Positions 7,081 through 15,571 of a stretch of 21,625 nucleotides of DNA are shown here, in pieces. Every line of letters begins with the position of its first letter. The stretch's first letter is position 1. The position numbers were made by a program, and so were the translations under genes. Origin of the DNA: an uncultured Eubacterium sp. (GTDB lineage Bacteria > Bacillota > Clostridia > Peptostreptococcales > Anaerovoracaceae). The stretch covers positions 1 through 21,625 of the forward strand of contig UQNP01000018.1 in the NCBI GenBank assembly GCA_900542385.1, written 5' to 3'. The notes under the pieces are model-generated. The model had not been told where the DNA came from. It searched no databases and worked only from the letters and a program-made list of their open reading frames with translations.

Positions 7081-8013
7081 TCATATGCTGTGCTCGCGGT
7101 GATAGGCTTTCGCCATGATGCAGTCGTTTTCTATCTGCCTGCTGAGTTCTTCCACGCTGTCAAATTTCCTTTCTTCTCTTGTCTGCTTTATGAACTCTAC
7201 TTTTATCTGTTTGCCGTAAAGCTCACTGTCAAAATTGAATATATGAGTTTCCACGTTTTTCTTGTAATCGCCTATGGTAGGCTTCACTCCTACATTGGTA
7301 ACGCTCGGATATTTTACACCGTTATAGGTGCAGTATGTTATATATACTCCGTTAGGAGGCGTAGCCATATCTTCATCTATCATTATATTCGATGTCGGAA
7401 ATCCTATGGTCCTTCCAAGCTTATTTCCAACTACGACTTCTCCCCCGATGGAATACATCCTGCCCATGAATCTCGCACATTCTTCCATTCTGCCTTCCTG
7501 TATAAGCTTTCGTATATACGTGCTGCTTACTACTATGCCGTCTATCTTGTACGGCTCCTGCACATGTATGCCAAAGTCGTGCTTCATCCCTTCCTTCATC
7601 AGCATCTCAGGGTTCCCTGCTGCCTTGTATCCGAAAGTATAATTGAATCCGCAGTAAGCTTCCTTTATCCTGAATTTTTCCACCAGTATATCTTCCACGA
7701 AGCTTTCGGGCGACATGCTCAGTATCTCTTCCGTAAAAGGTATGTTGAACATATAATCAACACCCATAGCTTCTATTATTCTCGCTTTTTCTTCAGCATA
7801 CAGTATATTTTTCACCGGAGGCATATTTTTCAGCAAAGTCCTCGTGTGATTCGAAAAGGTGAAAACAGCGCTTTTAAGGCCTGCCGCCTCTGCGCTCTTC
7901 ACCGTTCTCTTTATTATTTCCTGATGTCCTCTGTGAACACCGTCAAAGTTGCCAAGCGCAATGACTGTGCTTTCTATGTCTCTGACTTCTTCAAGTGAAT
8001 TGAAAATTTTCAT
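7081..8013 (-). CDS. ribF: Bifunctional riboflavin kinase / FAD synthetase
   Basis: This 310-residue enzyme phosphorylates riboflavin to FMN and adenylylates FMN to FAD. The N-terminal nucleotidyltransferase half shows GNFDGVHRGH at 21-30 and the conserved SSTYIR at 163-168. The C-terminal flavokinase half shows GRTIGFPTSN at 200-209, NGVY at 221-224, and TNVGVKPTIG followed by an ETHIF block. Length and domain order are normal for RibF/RibC. Its ATG overlaps the truB stop by four bases (ATGA), implying translational coupling, with a Shine-Dalgarno-like GGCAGGA inside the truB end. It is the last gene of the rimP-ribF operon before the tRNA. Confidence 0.97.
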   Translation of the reverse strand: MKIFNSLEEVRDIESTVIALGNFDGVHRGHQEIIKRTVKSAEAAGLKSAVFTFSNHTRTLLKNMPPVKNILYAEEKARIIEAMGVDYMFNIPFTEEILSMSPESFVEDILVEKFRIKEAYCGFNYTFGYKAAGNPEMLMKEGMKHDFGIHVQEPYKIDGIVVSSTYIRKLIQEGRMEECARFMGRMYSIGGEVVVGNKLGRTIGFPTSNIMIDEDMATPPNGVYITYCTYNGVKYPSVTNVGVKPTIGDYKKNVETHIFNFDSELYGKQIKVEFIKQTREERKFDSVEELSRQIENDCIMAKAYHREHSI

Positions 8014-8936
8014 ATTTCCTGCCTCGTTGTAAAAATCTTTTCAGCTTTTAATATTTTACTGTCCTCACAATAACGCGCCAGCCCAAGGAATTTACCGTCT
8101 GCGTTTCTATAAACTCTGTATAATGATGTTTCATCTGTGAGCGCTGTGCCTTCAAGCTTCGCCTGATTTATCCTTATGCTTCCCCCGTTGACAAAGTATT
8201 CCGCACGTCCGTCATTGATCTCTGCTTTGCCGAAACGCACGAGAGGAAAGTCTACCGGCTTCATGAATTTCTCTATATCCTCAGCTTCCATGGATTTTAT
8301 ATCCTCAGGGCTTATGGCTCCGTCAAGATCAAAGACCCCCACAGCTGTCCTTTTCAGATACGACATTACCGCTCCGCACCCAAGCTTCTCACCGAGATCA
8401 TTGCACAAAGACCTTATATACGTACCCTTTGAACAGGTTACTTCAAAAGTCACCTCGCCTTTTTGCATATCTATCTTTTTTATATCTATATCGCTTATAT
8501 GCACAGCTCTCGGTCTTATCTCGACATCCTCGCCGGCTCTTGCATATTCGTAAAGCTTTTTTCCTTTAACCTTTATAGCTGAAAATTTAGGCGGTATCTG
8601 TTTTATATCACCGATAAATTCCCTAAGAGATCTTTCCACGTCTTCTTTACATATATCCGTTATACGGGAAGTCTTGACAGTCTTTCCCCATATATCGAAA
8701 GTATCTGTTACGATCCCCAGTACCGCAGTACACAAATACGTTTTATGATCAAAATTCATATACTCCATTATCCTGGTCGCTCTTCCAACGAATACGGGAA
8801 GAAGCCCTTCCGCCATCGGATCCAGTGTGCCGCCGTGTCCGATTTTCTTTATCCCCAGCGCTCTCCTGCACACAGCAACGCAGTCATGAGACGTCCATTC
8901 ACGAGGTTTGTTCAAAATGAGTATGCCGTCTGTCAT
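8010..8936 (-). CDS. truB: tRNA pseudouridine-55 synthase
   Basis: TruB makes pseudouridine 55 in the T loop of nearly all tRNAs. This 308-residue protein has the N-terminal GILILNKPREWTSHD block, the catalytic GHGGTLDPMAEG motif with Asp39, the KTY...G..T.T.D block, and TCSKGTYIRSLCNDLG. A C-terminal PUA-like extension follows. The start overlaps the nrnA stop by four bases (ATGA) and GGAGAA lies seven bases upstream inside nrnA. The truB-ribF order is conserved in Firmicutes. Confidence 0.97.
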   Translation of the reverse strand: MTDGILILNKPREWTSHDCVAVCRRALGIKKIGHGGTLDPMAEGLLPVFVGRATRIMEYMNFDHKTYLCTAVLGIVTDTFDIWGKTVKTSRITDICKEDVERSLREFIGDIKQIPPKFSAIKVKGKKLYEYARAGEDVEIRPRAVHISDIDIKKIDMQKGEVTFEVTCSKGTYIRSLCNDLGEKLGCGAVMSYLKRTAVGVFDLDGAISPEDIKSMEAEDIEKFMKPVDFPLVRFGKAEINDGRAEYFVNGGSIRINQAKLEGTALTDETSLYRVYRNADGKFLGLARYCEDSKILKAEKIFTTRQEI

Positions 8937-9907
8937 AAAAAATTCTCCACATATTTCTGTATCTCTGCTCTTATAATATCTGCAGCCTCACCGATGGGAA
9001 GTGAAAGCGTGCATCCGGCTGCTTTCATATGACCTCCGCCCCCGAAGTTCATTGCGATCGTATCAACTCTTCCCTTTGATTTAGCCCGCATGCTCACTTT
9101 CACCGAATCTTCTTTTTCCTTCAAAACAGCGGCTATTTCAACGCCTTCTATATTTCTTACGGAATCTATCACATCTTCAGCATCCTCGTATGCTGCCGAC
9201 GCTTCTTTGAGCATATCCTTGGTAACACATACCAGTGCAGCCTTTCCTGCGCATATCATCTCCATGCTCTCCATAGCTTTTGCCCGGAGCATCATTTTTT
9301 TCAGGCTCACATTCTGATATACCGATACCATTATCTTCATATGATCTATGTTTTTTCCCATCAGATCTGCAGCAATGGTATGGGTCTGCGCCGTAGTATT
9401 GGAGTACTGAAAACTTCCTGTGTCTGTGACTATTCCGGTATATAATGCTTCTGCTGCAATAATATCCATATCGATCTCCATGCTTTTAAGCAGCTTATAT
9501 ATGATCTGCGCACATGCAGCTTCATCGCTGTCTATATACCAGTGATCTCCAAATCCTTCGCCTGTAAGATGATGATCTATACATACTTTTTCTCTTCCGC
9601 TCAAAAACTTATCTTTTCTTTCCGGTATCCTTGATTCTTCACTGCAGTCCACACATATACATATATCCGGCGAATCCATGCAGTCCTTATCTAACGTAAA
9701 ACATTCAGAGTCCAGAAACTTTAAATAGCCGGGGATATCCTCCTCAATGAGAACATATACATTTTTCCCCATGTTCCTGAGCACGCTGCAAAGCGCAGCC
9801 GAAGATCCCAACGCATCACCGTCAGCATTGACATGAGGAAATATCAGTATATTATCTGCTCTCTTCAGTTTTTCCCCTATCTCTTTCAATGATATATTGT
9901 TATTCAT
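8933..9907 (-). CDS. nrnA: DHH-family oligoribonuclease / pAp phosphatase NrnA
   Basis: This 324-residue DHH/DHHA1 phosphoesterase degrades very short RNAs or cyclic-dinucleotide-derived pNpN, and in many species 3'-phosphoadenosine 5'-phosphate. Metal motifs are HVNADGDALGSS (His25, Asp29, Asp31), VDCS (Asp87), DHH at 111-113 and TDTGSFQY (Asp162). The DHHA1 substrate-binding motif GGGGH is at 289-293. The frame opens with three in-frame ATGs; the third (9905-9907) is chosen because GAGG precedes it by six bases, while the first has no clear site. The gene then overlaps the rbfA stop by eight bases. Placement between rbfA and truB is common in Clostridia and Bacilli. Confidence 0.93.
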   Translation of the reverse strand: MNNNISLKEIGEKLKRADNILIFPHVNADGDALGSSAALCSVLRNMGKNVYVLIEEDIPGYLKFLDSECFTLDKDCMDSPDICICVDCSEESRIPERKDKFLSGREKVCIDHHLTGEGFGDHWYIDSDEAACAQIIYKLLKSMEIDMDIIAAEALYTGIVTDTGSFQYSNTTAQTHTIAADLMGKNIDHMKIMVSVYQNVSLKKMMLRAKAMESMEMICAGKAALVCVTKDMLKEASAAYEDAEDVIDSVRNIEGVEIAAVLKEKEDSVKVSMRAKSKGRVDTIAMNFGGGGHMKAAGCTLSLPIGEAADIIRAEIQKYVENFL

Positions 9908-10283
9908 CTTCTTCCTCATCATGCTCTATATTCAGGCCGCTTATTATACCTGAAATATGTCTGCCGTATTCCATAGATCTGTCGATTTTGAAAATAAGTT
10001 CCGGTACATGTCTGAGCTTCACCTTTCGTCCGATCTCGTTTCTGATGAAGCCTTTAGCGCTGTTCAGGGCGTCTATCGTTTCCTTCTGCGCTTTCTCATC
10101 ATCTCCGTCCAATCCTAAAACTGTGATATATACCGTCGAATAGCTACCGTCACTGGTCACTTCGACAGCAGTAACGCTTATCATGGAAGACAGTCTGGGA
10201 TCTTTAAGCTCCTTTAAAAGCATTTCGCTTATTATTTTCTTGATCTCTTCTCCAAGTCTTCCCTGTCTGTGTCCTTTTCCCAT
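9900..10283 (-). CDS. rbfA: 30S ribosome-binding factor A
   Basis: RbfA is a small KH-type factor that binds immature 30S subunits and helps process the 16S rRNA 5' end. The 127-residue frame has the typical N-terminus GKGHRQGRLGEEIKKIISEML, KDPRLSSMISVTAVEVTSDGSYSTVYI and a short acidic tail rich in Asp/Glu. AGGAGG sits seven bases before the ATG, and its first bases overlap the infB stop codon TAG, so termination of infB and initiation of rbfA are adjacent. YlxP, found between infB and rbfA in Bacillus, is absent. Confidence 0.96.
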   Translation of the reverse strand: MGKGHRQGRLGEEIKKIISEMLLKELKDPRLSSMISVTAVEVTSDGSYSTVYITVLGLDGDDEKAQKETIDALNSAKGFIRNEIGRKVKLRHVPELIFKIDRSMEYGRHISGIISGLNIEHDEEEDE

Positions 10284-10293
10284 AAAAGACCTC

Positions 10294-13089
10294 CTAATCT
10301 CGCTTTATTTCCTCCATGGTGAAGCATTCGATCGTGTCTCCTTCTTTTATGTCGTTATAGTTTTCAATTCCTATACCGCATTCATATCCCTGAGCCACTT
10401 CTCTTACATCATCCTTGAACCTCTTAAGCGATGATATTTTGCCCTCGTGGATTACTATGCCATCCCTTACAAGGCGCACCTGTTCGTTTCTTACTACTTT
10501 TCCGTCTGTAACGTATGCTCCTCCTACGATTCCTACTCCCGGCACTTTGAAAGTATTTCTTATTTCTAAAGTTCCCAGAACTACTTCTTTAAATTCAGGG
10601 TCGAGCATACCTTTCATAGCATTCTCAACATCATCTATTATGTCATATATAACTCTGTATGTCCTTATCTGTACACCTTCACGCTCAGCTATAGCGCTTA
10701 CAGTTGCGCTCGGTCTTACGTTAAATCCTATTATTACAGCATCAGATGTGCCTGCAAGCATTATATCCGACTCATTTACGGTACCTACGCCTGTATGAAC
10801 GATCTTAACTCTTACTTTATCGTTTGAGAGTTTTTCAAGGGATGAAACTATCGCGCCTACAGATCCCTGTACATCACCTTTGATTATGAGATTAAGCTCT
10901 TTTACCTCACCTTCCTGTATCTGGCTGAACAGCTCCTCAAGAGTAGTGCTGGAGTTTCTTGCCAGTACTTCTTCTCTGAGTTTACTCTTTCTCTTTTCTG
11001 CTATATCTCTTGCAACCTTATCATCTTTGACTGCATGGAAAACATCTCCTGCATGAGGTACATCTGTAAGTCCCAAAACTTCAACTGCGGTCGCAGGGCC
11101 CGCAAGCCTGATCTTTTCTCCCTTATGGTTTGTCATAAGTCTGATCTTTCCGGAACAGGTACCTGCAACTATGCTCATTCCTGCTTTGAGTGTTCCGTTT
11201 AAAACAAGCAGACTTGCAACCGGCCCCTTTGTTTTATCAAGACGCGCTTCAAGCACTGTACCAAGGGCCAGTCTGTCAGGGTTTGCCTTAAGTTCAAGCA
11301 CTTCTGCCTGGAGCAATATCATTTCCAGCAGATTTACTATGCCTTCTCCCGTTTTGGCAGATACGGGTACGCTTATTACATCTCCGCCCCAGTCTTCCAC
11401 TAAAACGCCTCTGTCCGCAAGATCCTTCTTTACTAAATCCGGATTGGCTCCCGGTTTATCCATTTTATTTATCGCAACTATTATCGGTACTCCTGCAGCC
11501 TTTGCATGGCTTATGGACTCAACAGTCTGAGGCTTTACACTGTCATCTGCCGCTACTACGAGGACTGCAATATCTGTCGCGTGCGCACCTCTTGCTCTCA
11601 TAGCAGTGAACGCTTCATGTCCAGGGGTATCCAGGAATACGATCTTCTGACCGTTTATCTCTACTTCCGAAGCTCCTATATGCTGAGTTATACCGCCTGA
11701 TTCCTGTGCGGTAACATTAGTTTTCCTTATAGCATCAAGCAGCGATGTCTTTCCGTGATCGACATGACCCATTACCGTGATTATCGGTGCTCTCGGCTTG
11801 AGATCTTCTTCCTTGTCCTCAAAGTTTTCTATACCTTCTTCCTCAATTTCCTCTTTAACGTTGCCTATAGCTACCTGTATGCCCATTTCCTCTGCAAGAA
11901 GCACTACCGTGTCTTCATCCAGATTTTGATTTACATTTGCCATGACTCCCATCTTCATCAAAGTCATGATGATCTGAGATACTGTCGTTTTAGTCTGCTC
12001 TGCAAATCCTGCTACTGTTATAGGAACGTTGATGAGAACTGTTCCTGCCGGAAGTGCTGCTGCTTCATTTTCAGGCTCCGGCGCAGCTTTAGGCTTATTG
12101 TGCTTTTTGTTTCTAACCTGTTTTTCCAGGGACTTAGGCTGCATCTTTCCGCCTTTTTTGCCGCCTCTTTCAAGCTTTGCAAACTTATCGTGCTCTTTTT
12201 CCCTGCCCTTTTTATCGTTTCTGTGCGATGATGGTTTTGAAGCTACTACTTCAGATACATTTTCTTCTTTTCTTGGAGAACTGCTCTTTGAAGGTCTATC
12301 GTTCCTATCACTCTTTCGTTCGCCCCTTGCAGGCTTTTTATCGAATTTTTTATCATTTCTTCTGTCGGTATTTTTCTTTTCCGGAGCTCTGCGGCCTTTT
12401 TCTTCCTTCTTTTCAGCAGCTCGCTTTTCAGCGGCTTTTCTTTCAGCTTCACGTCGCTCCGCTGCTTCTGCTTCTTCACGTCTTACATCCTCGGCACGCT
12501 TTATTACCTTTAGTCTCGTCTGTCTTCTCGGCTCTTCATGCTTCTTCTCAGGGCGCTTTTCTGCCGGTTTCTCAGCGACTTTGGCAGCAGTCTTTTCTGC
12601 CGGTTTTTCAGCCGATGTATCTTTCTTCGGACTCTCCTTTACTTCGGATTTAGCCGCTTTTTCTTTTGCTATGCGTTCCTCAAGCATAGTTTTTGAAACA
12701 ACCGGTTTGCCATCGGGCGGCTTAGGTCTTCCTTCTACTTCTTTAGGTACTACAGGTTTACCTACAGGAGGCTTTGCCGTAGATTTAGAAGTTGATTTTG
12801 CCGCAGGCTTAGCAGTCTTTTTCATTTCAGGCAGCTTTATATTTGCCGCTTTTACGGTAACTTTCGGCTCTCCGTCTTTCTTTTCGCTATCTGACTTCTT
12901 TGCCTTTACTCTTACGACTTTTGTCTCCGTATGAGTTCCGCTTTTCATAATAGTATTCTTTACTGCCGTTGCATCTATATCCGACATTTCATCGCTGGTC
13001 TTCGATACTTCTATCCCCATGCTCTTAGCCTTTTCCAGAACTTCCTTCCCGGTCAGATTCAGTTCCGCGGCCAGTTCTTTTATTTTCAT
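10294..13089 (-). CDS. infB: Translation initiation factor IF-2
   Basis: IF-2 is the GTPase that brings initiator tRNA to the ribosome. From the ATG at 13087-13089 it has 931 residues. An N-terminal helical domain (1-50) is followed by a long, disordered Lys/Glu/Ala/Pro-rich linker (about 55-335) containing a near-duplicate KPPvGKPVV/KPPdGKPVV (107-131). A second IF2-N domain follows (about 350-410). The G domain shows G1 GHVDHGKT (441-448), G3 DTPGH (487-491) and G4 NKMD (541-544), then domains II, III and the tRNA-binding C-terminus. A GTG two codons earlier also opens the frame but sits two bases from AGGAGG and is rejected. It lies in the nusA operon with 14 bases from the ylxQ stop. Confidence 0.97.
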   Translation of the reverse strand: MKIKELAAELNLTGKEVLEKAKSMGIEVSKTSDEMSDIDATAVKNTIMKSGTHTETKVVRVKAKKSDSEKKDGEPKVTVKAANIKLPEMKKTAKPAAKSTSKSTAKPPVGKPVVPKEVEGRPKPPDGKPVVSKTMLEERIAKEKAAKSEVKESPKKDTSAEKPAEKTAAKVAEKPAEKRPEKKHEEPRRQTRLKVIKRAEDVRREEAEAAERREAERKAAEKRAAEKKEEKGRRAPEKKNTDRRNDKKFDKKPARGERKSDRNDRPSKSSSPRKEENVSEVVASKPSSHRNDKKGREKEHDKFAKLERGGKKGGKMQPKSLEKQVRNKKHNKPKAAPEPENEAAALPAGTVLINVPITVAGFAEQTKTTVSQIIMTLMKMGVMANVNQNLDEDTVVLLAEEMGIQVAIGNVKEEIEEEGIENFEDKEEDLKPRAPIITVMGHVDHGKTSLLDAIRKTNVTAQESGGITQHIGASEVEINGQKIVFLDTPGHEAFTAMRARGAHATDIAVLVVAADDSVKPQTVESISHAKAAGVPIIVAINKMDKPGANPDLVKKDLADRGVLVEDWGGDVISVPVSAKTGEGIVNLLEMILLQAEVLELKANPDRLALGTVLEARLDKTKGPVASLLVLNGTLKAGMSIVAGTCSGKIRLMTNHKGEKIRLAGPATAVEVLGLTDVPHAGDVFHAVKDDKVARDIAEKRKSKLREEVLARNSSTTLEELFSQIQEGEVKELNLIIKGDVQGSVGAIVSSLEKLSNDKVRVKIVHTGVGTVNESDIMLAGTSDAVIIGFNVRPSATVSAIAEREGVQIRTYRVIYDIIDDVENAMKGMLDPEFKEVVLGTLEIRNTFKVPGVGIVGGAYVTDGKVVRNEQVRLVRDGIVIHEGKISSLKRFKDDVREVAQGYECGIGIENYNDIKEGDTIECFTMEEIKRD

Positions 13090-13097
13090 ACGCACTT

Positions 13098-13103
13098 CCT
13101 CCT
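13098..13103 (-). promoter_or_regulatory. Ribosome-binding site deciding the infB start
   Basis: AGGAGG lies directly after the ylxQ stop and eight bases before the ATG at 13089. The alternative GTG at 13095 would be only two bases away. Confidence 0.8.
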
Positions 13104-13415
13104 TTATTCCGATTCTCTGTCTATCTCACTTAAAATTACTTCTGCAAATCCCTTATCGCACAGAGCGAAAACATTTCTTCCGGATTCACCTACAGCCTGT
13201 GATAATTCATCGCTGCTCCCGTACTTCACATATCTCACTCCATGCTTTCTTATTTCTTTCATTATTTTTTTTTCGCTGTTTTCGGATATATCTTCCGCAA
13301 GGATGATCAGTTTTGCCTTTCCCTTTGCCATTGCAAACGTACACGTTCCTGCTCCTGACATCAGATTTCCCGATTTCTTCGCAAACCCCAGGTAGCTAAT
13401 CACCTTTTTTCTCAT
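13104..13415 (-). CDS. ylxQ: L7Ae-family RNA-binding protein YlxQ
   Basis: This 103-residue protein of the L7Ae/L30e/S12e/Gadd45 fold is encoded between ylxR and infB, as in Bacillus (also called rplGA). The N-terminus [20 protein letters not shown], the [19 protein letters not shown] strand-helix block and a conserved Gly-rich central region fit the family, which can bind kink-turn RNA. The start overlaps the end of ylxR by 20 bases; GAGGAG is nine bases upstream within ylxR. Its physiological role is poorly defined. Confidence 0.9.
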   Translation of the reverse strand: MRKKVISYLGFAKKSGNLMSGAGTCTFAMAKGKAKLIILAEDISENSEKKIMKEIRKHGVRYVKYGSSDELSQAVGESGRNVFALCDKGFAEVILSEIDRESE

Positions 13416-13680
13416 GTTCTATCAGCTCCTCAAAAACCTCATCCATGCGTTCCTTAGGTATATCCGCTTCAAAGCTCCTGCGAAGTGCATTTTTCTTTCT
13501 CGCCTTCTCGATACATGAAGCGTCCGGGCATATATACACGCCTCTGCCCTTTGCCTTCCCTGTGAAATCCACGGAAATATCACCGTCGTAATACGCTATG
13601 CGCACCATACTGTTCTTAGGTTTCGATTCCATACAGCCGACACATTTTCTCATAGGGATCTTTTTATTTTTCAATATCAT
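13396..13680 (-). CDS. ylxR: YlxR family protein
   Basis: This is a small nucleic-acid-binding family protein (DUF448) found between nusA and infB. The conserved start block IPMRKCVGCMESKPKNSMVRI and GRGVYICPDASCIEKARKKNALRRSF are clear, with paired cysteines in both. The ATG at 13678-13680 gives 94 residues and an overlap of 17 bases with nusA. An ATG six codons earlier (13698) also opens the frame but has no ribosome-binding site; the chosen start has only a weak AGGGG very close by, so the exact start is uncertain. It is probably translated by coupling to nusA. Confidence 0.9.
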   Translation of the reverse strand: MILKNKKIPMRKCVGCMESKPKNSMVRIAYYDGDISVDFTGKAKGRGVYICPDASCIEKARKKNALRRSFEADIPKERMDEVFEELIEHEKKGD

Positions 13681-14824
13681 CGCCCCTATCCGAATCATTT
13701 TCGTACTCTTCGATCACATCCTCGGCTTCATCGTAATATTCATCATCGTAAACCGTTTCGTAATCGTCGCCTTCTGCCGGCTCTTCATCACCGTAATACT
13801 GAGTATGGCTCTTTATATCTATTTTCCATCCGCACAGCTTCGCTGCCAGACGTACGTTCTGTCCTTCCTTTCCGATCGCCAGAGAAAGCTGATAATCCGG
13901 AACTACTACTCTTGCTGATTTTTCTTCTTCGTCTATCATCACTTCTTCGACCTTTGCTGGACTGAGAACGTTTTTTATCAGTACTTTCGGATCTTCATCC
14001 CACGTAGTTATATCTATTTTCTCACCGAACAGTTCATCGACTATATTCTTTACTCTGATACCTCCTGTTCCAACACATGCTCCCACCGGATCCACGTTTT
14101 CATCTTCCGTATAGACAGCTATTTTAGTTCTTGAGCCTGCTTCCCTTGCAATGCTCTTTATCACCACTGTGCCGTCTTCTATTTCAGGAACTTCAAGCTC
14201 AAACAGTTTTTCCACAAATCCGGGATGTGTTCTCGAAAGGAATATCTGCGGTCCTTTTGTGCTCTTTCTGACATCCATTATATATGCCTTTATCCTGTCA
14301 TTGACTTTATAATGCTCACCTGCGGCCCGTTCGCCTGCAACGAGGATCCCTTCTGTGTTTCCCATATTTACAAAGATCGTCTCATTGCTTATCCTCTGGA
14401 CTGTCCCTGTGATCAGATCACCCTGTCTGCTTATATAATTGTCAAAGATCATTCCTCTTTCGGCTTCTCTTATTCTCTGAACTACTACCTGTTTTGCTGT
14501 CTGCGCAGCGATCCTTCCAAAGTCACGCGGCGTCACCTGATATTCAACGACGTCGCCTATCTGATATCTCGGATCTATCTCAAGAGCTTCCTCAAGGGAA
14601 ACCTCTGTAAACTCGTCTTCAACTTCTTCCACTACATCTCGCCTCATGAGCACTGCTACGTCTCCGTTTTCCCTGTCTATGCTCACACGCACATTCTGAG
14701 CTGTCCCGTAATTTTTTTTGTAAGCTGATACAAGCGCTGATTCAATGGCTTCGATGAGAACATCTTTTGATATTCCCTTCTCCTTTACTAAATCATCTAT
14801 AGCATTTATAAAGTCTTTATTCAT
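13664..14824 (-). CDS. nusA: Transcription termination/antitermination factor NusA
   Basis: NusA binds RNA polymerase and modulates pausing, termination and antitermination. The 386 residues comprise the RNAP-binding N-terminal domain (1-130, beginning MNKDFINAIDDLVKEKGISK), an S1 domain (about 135-200), KH1 (about 230-285) and KH2 (about 300-340, GKEG at 318-321), then a strongly acidic tail (345-386). KH1 carries VGACVGTGGIRVKN, where the family usually has an Arg in the GxxG loop (GxRG); this is a mild departure. It lacks the C-terminal repeats of the E. coli protein, as is usual in Firmicutes. GGGAGG precedes the ATG by about nine bases. It is the second gene after rimP. Confidence 0.96.
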   Translation of the reverse strand: MNKDFINAIDDLVKEKGISKDVLIEAIESALVSAYKKNYGTAQNVRVSIDRENGDVAVLMRRDVVEEVEDEFTEVSLEEALEIDPRYQIGDVVEYQVTPRDFGRIAAQTAKQVVVQRIREAERGMIFDNYISRQGDLITGTVQRISNETIFVNMGNTEGILVAGERAAGEHYKVNDRIKAYIMDVRKSTKGPQIFLSRTHPGFVEKLFELEVPEIEDGTVVIKSIAREAGSRTKIAVYTEDENVDPVGACVGTGGIRVKNIVDELFGEKIDITTWDEDPKVLIKNVLSPAKVEEVMIDEEEKSARVVVPDYQLSLAIGKEGQNVRLAAKLCGWKIDIKSHTQYYGDEEPAEGDDYETVYDDEYYDEAEDVIEEYENDSDRGDDIEK

Positions 14825-14840
14825 TTTTACGTCCTCCCGT

Positions 14841-15314
14841 TTAAAAAATAACCGCTAATTTTGTCCTTGCGATATCATTGAAATCAAGATCCCATTTTTT
14901 CCCGTTTTCATCTGTGATCGTTACTCTATCCCCATCAAAACTATCAAGTGTTCCGTTTATGTTCTTCACGCCATCCAGACTCTTATAAAGCCTTACTTCC
15001 ACTTGATGCCCCGTATATCTGCGATAATGTTCCGGCCTTATCAGTTCTTTGTCCATCCCCGGTGAAGAAACTTCAAGAAAATAATTTTGTTCTACAGCAT
15101 CTTCTTCATCGAGTTTTTCACTTAAAAATCTGCTAACCTTTTCACAGTCTTCTGTACCTATATAACCTTCGCCTTCCGGTTTATCTATATATATCCTGAG
15201 AAACCAGTCCTTTCCTTCTTTTACAAATTCGGAACTGTAGAGCTCATACCCTTCTTTTTCAAGAAATCCGCCAAGCAGTTCCTCTGCTAAAACAGTTACT
15301 TTTTTCTTCGCCAT
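14841..15314 (-). CDS. rimP: Ribosome maturation factor RimP
   Basis: RimP (YlxS) assists early 30S assembly. The 157-residue frame has the N-terminal alpha/beta domain with GYELYSSEFVKEGKDWFLRIYIDKPEG, the TEDCEKVSRFLSEKLDEED block and the highly conserved YFLEVSSPGMDKELIRPEHYRRYTG segment, then the SH3-like C-terminal domain. AAAGGAAAGG precedes the ATG. It is the first gene of the rimP-nusA-infB operon and lies downstream of a promoter and a structured leader of about 130 bases. Confidence 0.96.
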   Translation of the reverse strand: MAKKKVTVLAEELLGGFLEKEGYELYSSEFVKEGKDWFLRIYIDKPEGEGYIGTEDCEKVSRFLSEKLDEEDAVEQNYFLEVSSPGMDKELIRPEHYRRYTGHQVEVRLYKSLDGVKNINGTLDSFDGDRVTITDENGKKWDLDFNDIARTKLAVIF

Positions 15315-15341
15315 AAACCTTTCCTTTCAGACTGCCGGACA

Positions 15342-15382
15342 GCGATTTTACCTAACGTAAAATCACGTTGTCTTTAAATCGC
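15342..15382 (-). ncRNA. Candidate rimP leader with alternative hairpins
   Basis: Within the rimP 5' leader, GATTTTAC (15357-15364) pairs perfectly with GTAAAATC (15344-15351) around a five-base loop. Overlapping this, GCGATTT (15376-15382) can pair with AAATCGC (15342-15348). The two pairings share the 15344-15348 bases and exclude each other, as in attenuators. It lies 28 bases before the rimP ATG. No member of a known riboswitch family is recognised. Confidence 0.4.
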
Positions 15383-15398
15383 ACATTTTACAAAATTA

Positions 15399-15423
15399 AA
15401 GAGTGGGTTTTTCACCCACTCTT
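15399..15423 (-). terminator. Perfect hairpin between polC and rimP (terminator or attenuator)
   Basis: AAGAGTGGGT (15414-15423) and ACCCACTCTT (15399-15408) form a perfect 10-bp stem around GAAAA, followed on the minus strand by an interrupted T stretch (TAATTTTG). It lies downstream of the rimP promoter, so it is part of the rimP leader. It could end polC transcripts and also attenuate the rimP operon. The poor U tract makes its efficiency uncertain. Confidence 0.6.
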
Positions 15424-15451
15424 GTCAAGCCGATTAGTTTTATCAGTATTT

Positions 15452-15480
15452 ATACTATCATATAGATATTGGAATTTCAA
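15452..15480 (-). promoter_or_regulatory. Promoter of the rimP-nusA-infB operon
   Basis: Minus-strand TTGAAA (15475-15480) and TAGTAT (15452-15457) are separated by 17 bases, with TG one base before the -10 (extended form). Transcription would start near 15445, leaving about 130 bases of leader. The remaining interval to polC (15481-15571) holds a weak hairpin (ATATCC at 15530-15535 with GGATAT at 15504-15509) without a T run, and nothing else I can support. Confidence 0.7.
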
Positions 15481-15571
15481 GGGGAAAGCTGAAAATTATT
15501 GCGATATCCTCCCTTGATAGGATTTGCTCGGATATGAAAATACTGTATTTATTTGAAATACAATCATAGTT

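Noticed and set aside
7090..7998. A 302-codon plus-strand open frame opposite ribF
   Set aside because: It mirrors ribF codon structure, has no ribosome-binding site or recognisable domain, and ribF is unambiguous.
12029..12934. A 301-codon plus-strand open frame opposite the infB linker
   Set aside because: It is the antisense shadow of the Lys/Ala-rich IF-2 linker, giving a Phe/Ser/Leu-rich translation with no family resemblance.
15399..15423. The perfect inverted repeat as a CRISPR or mobile-element end
   Set aside because: It occurs once, has no spacer array or transposase nearby, and fits a transcription hairpin.
15481..15571. Possible terminator directly after polC
   Set aside because: The ATATCC/GGATAT hairpin is weak, with a large imperfect loop and no T run.
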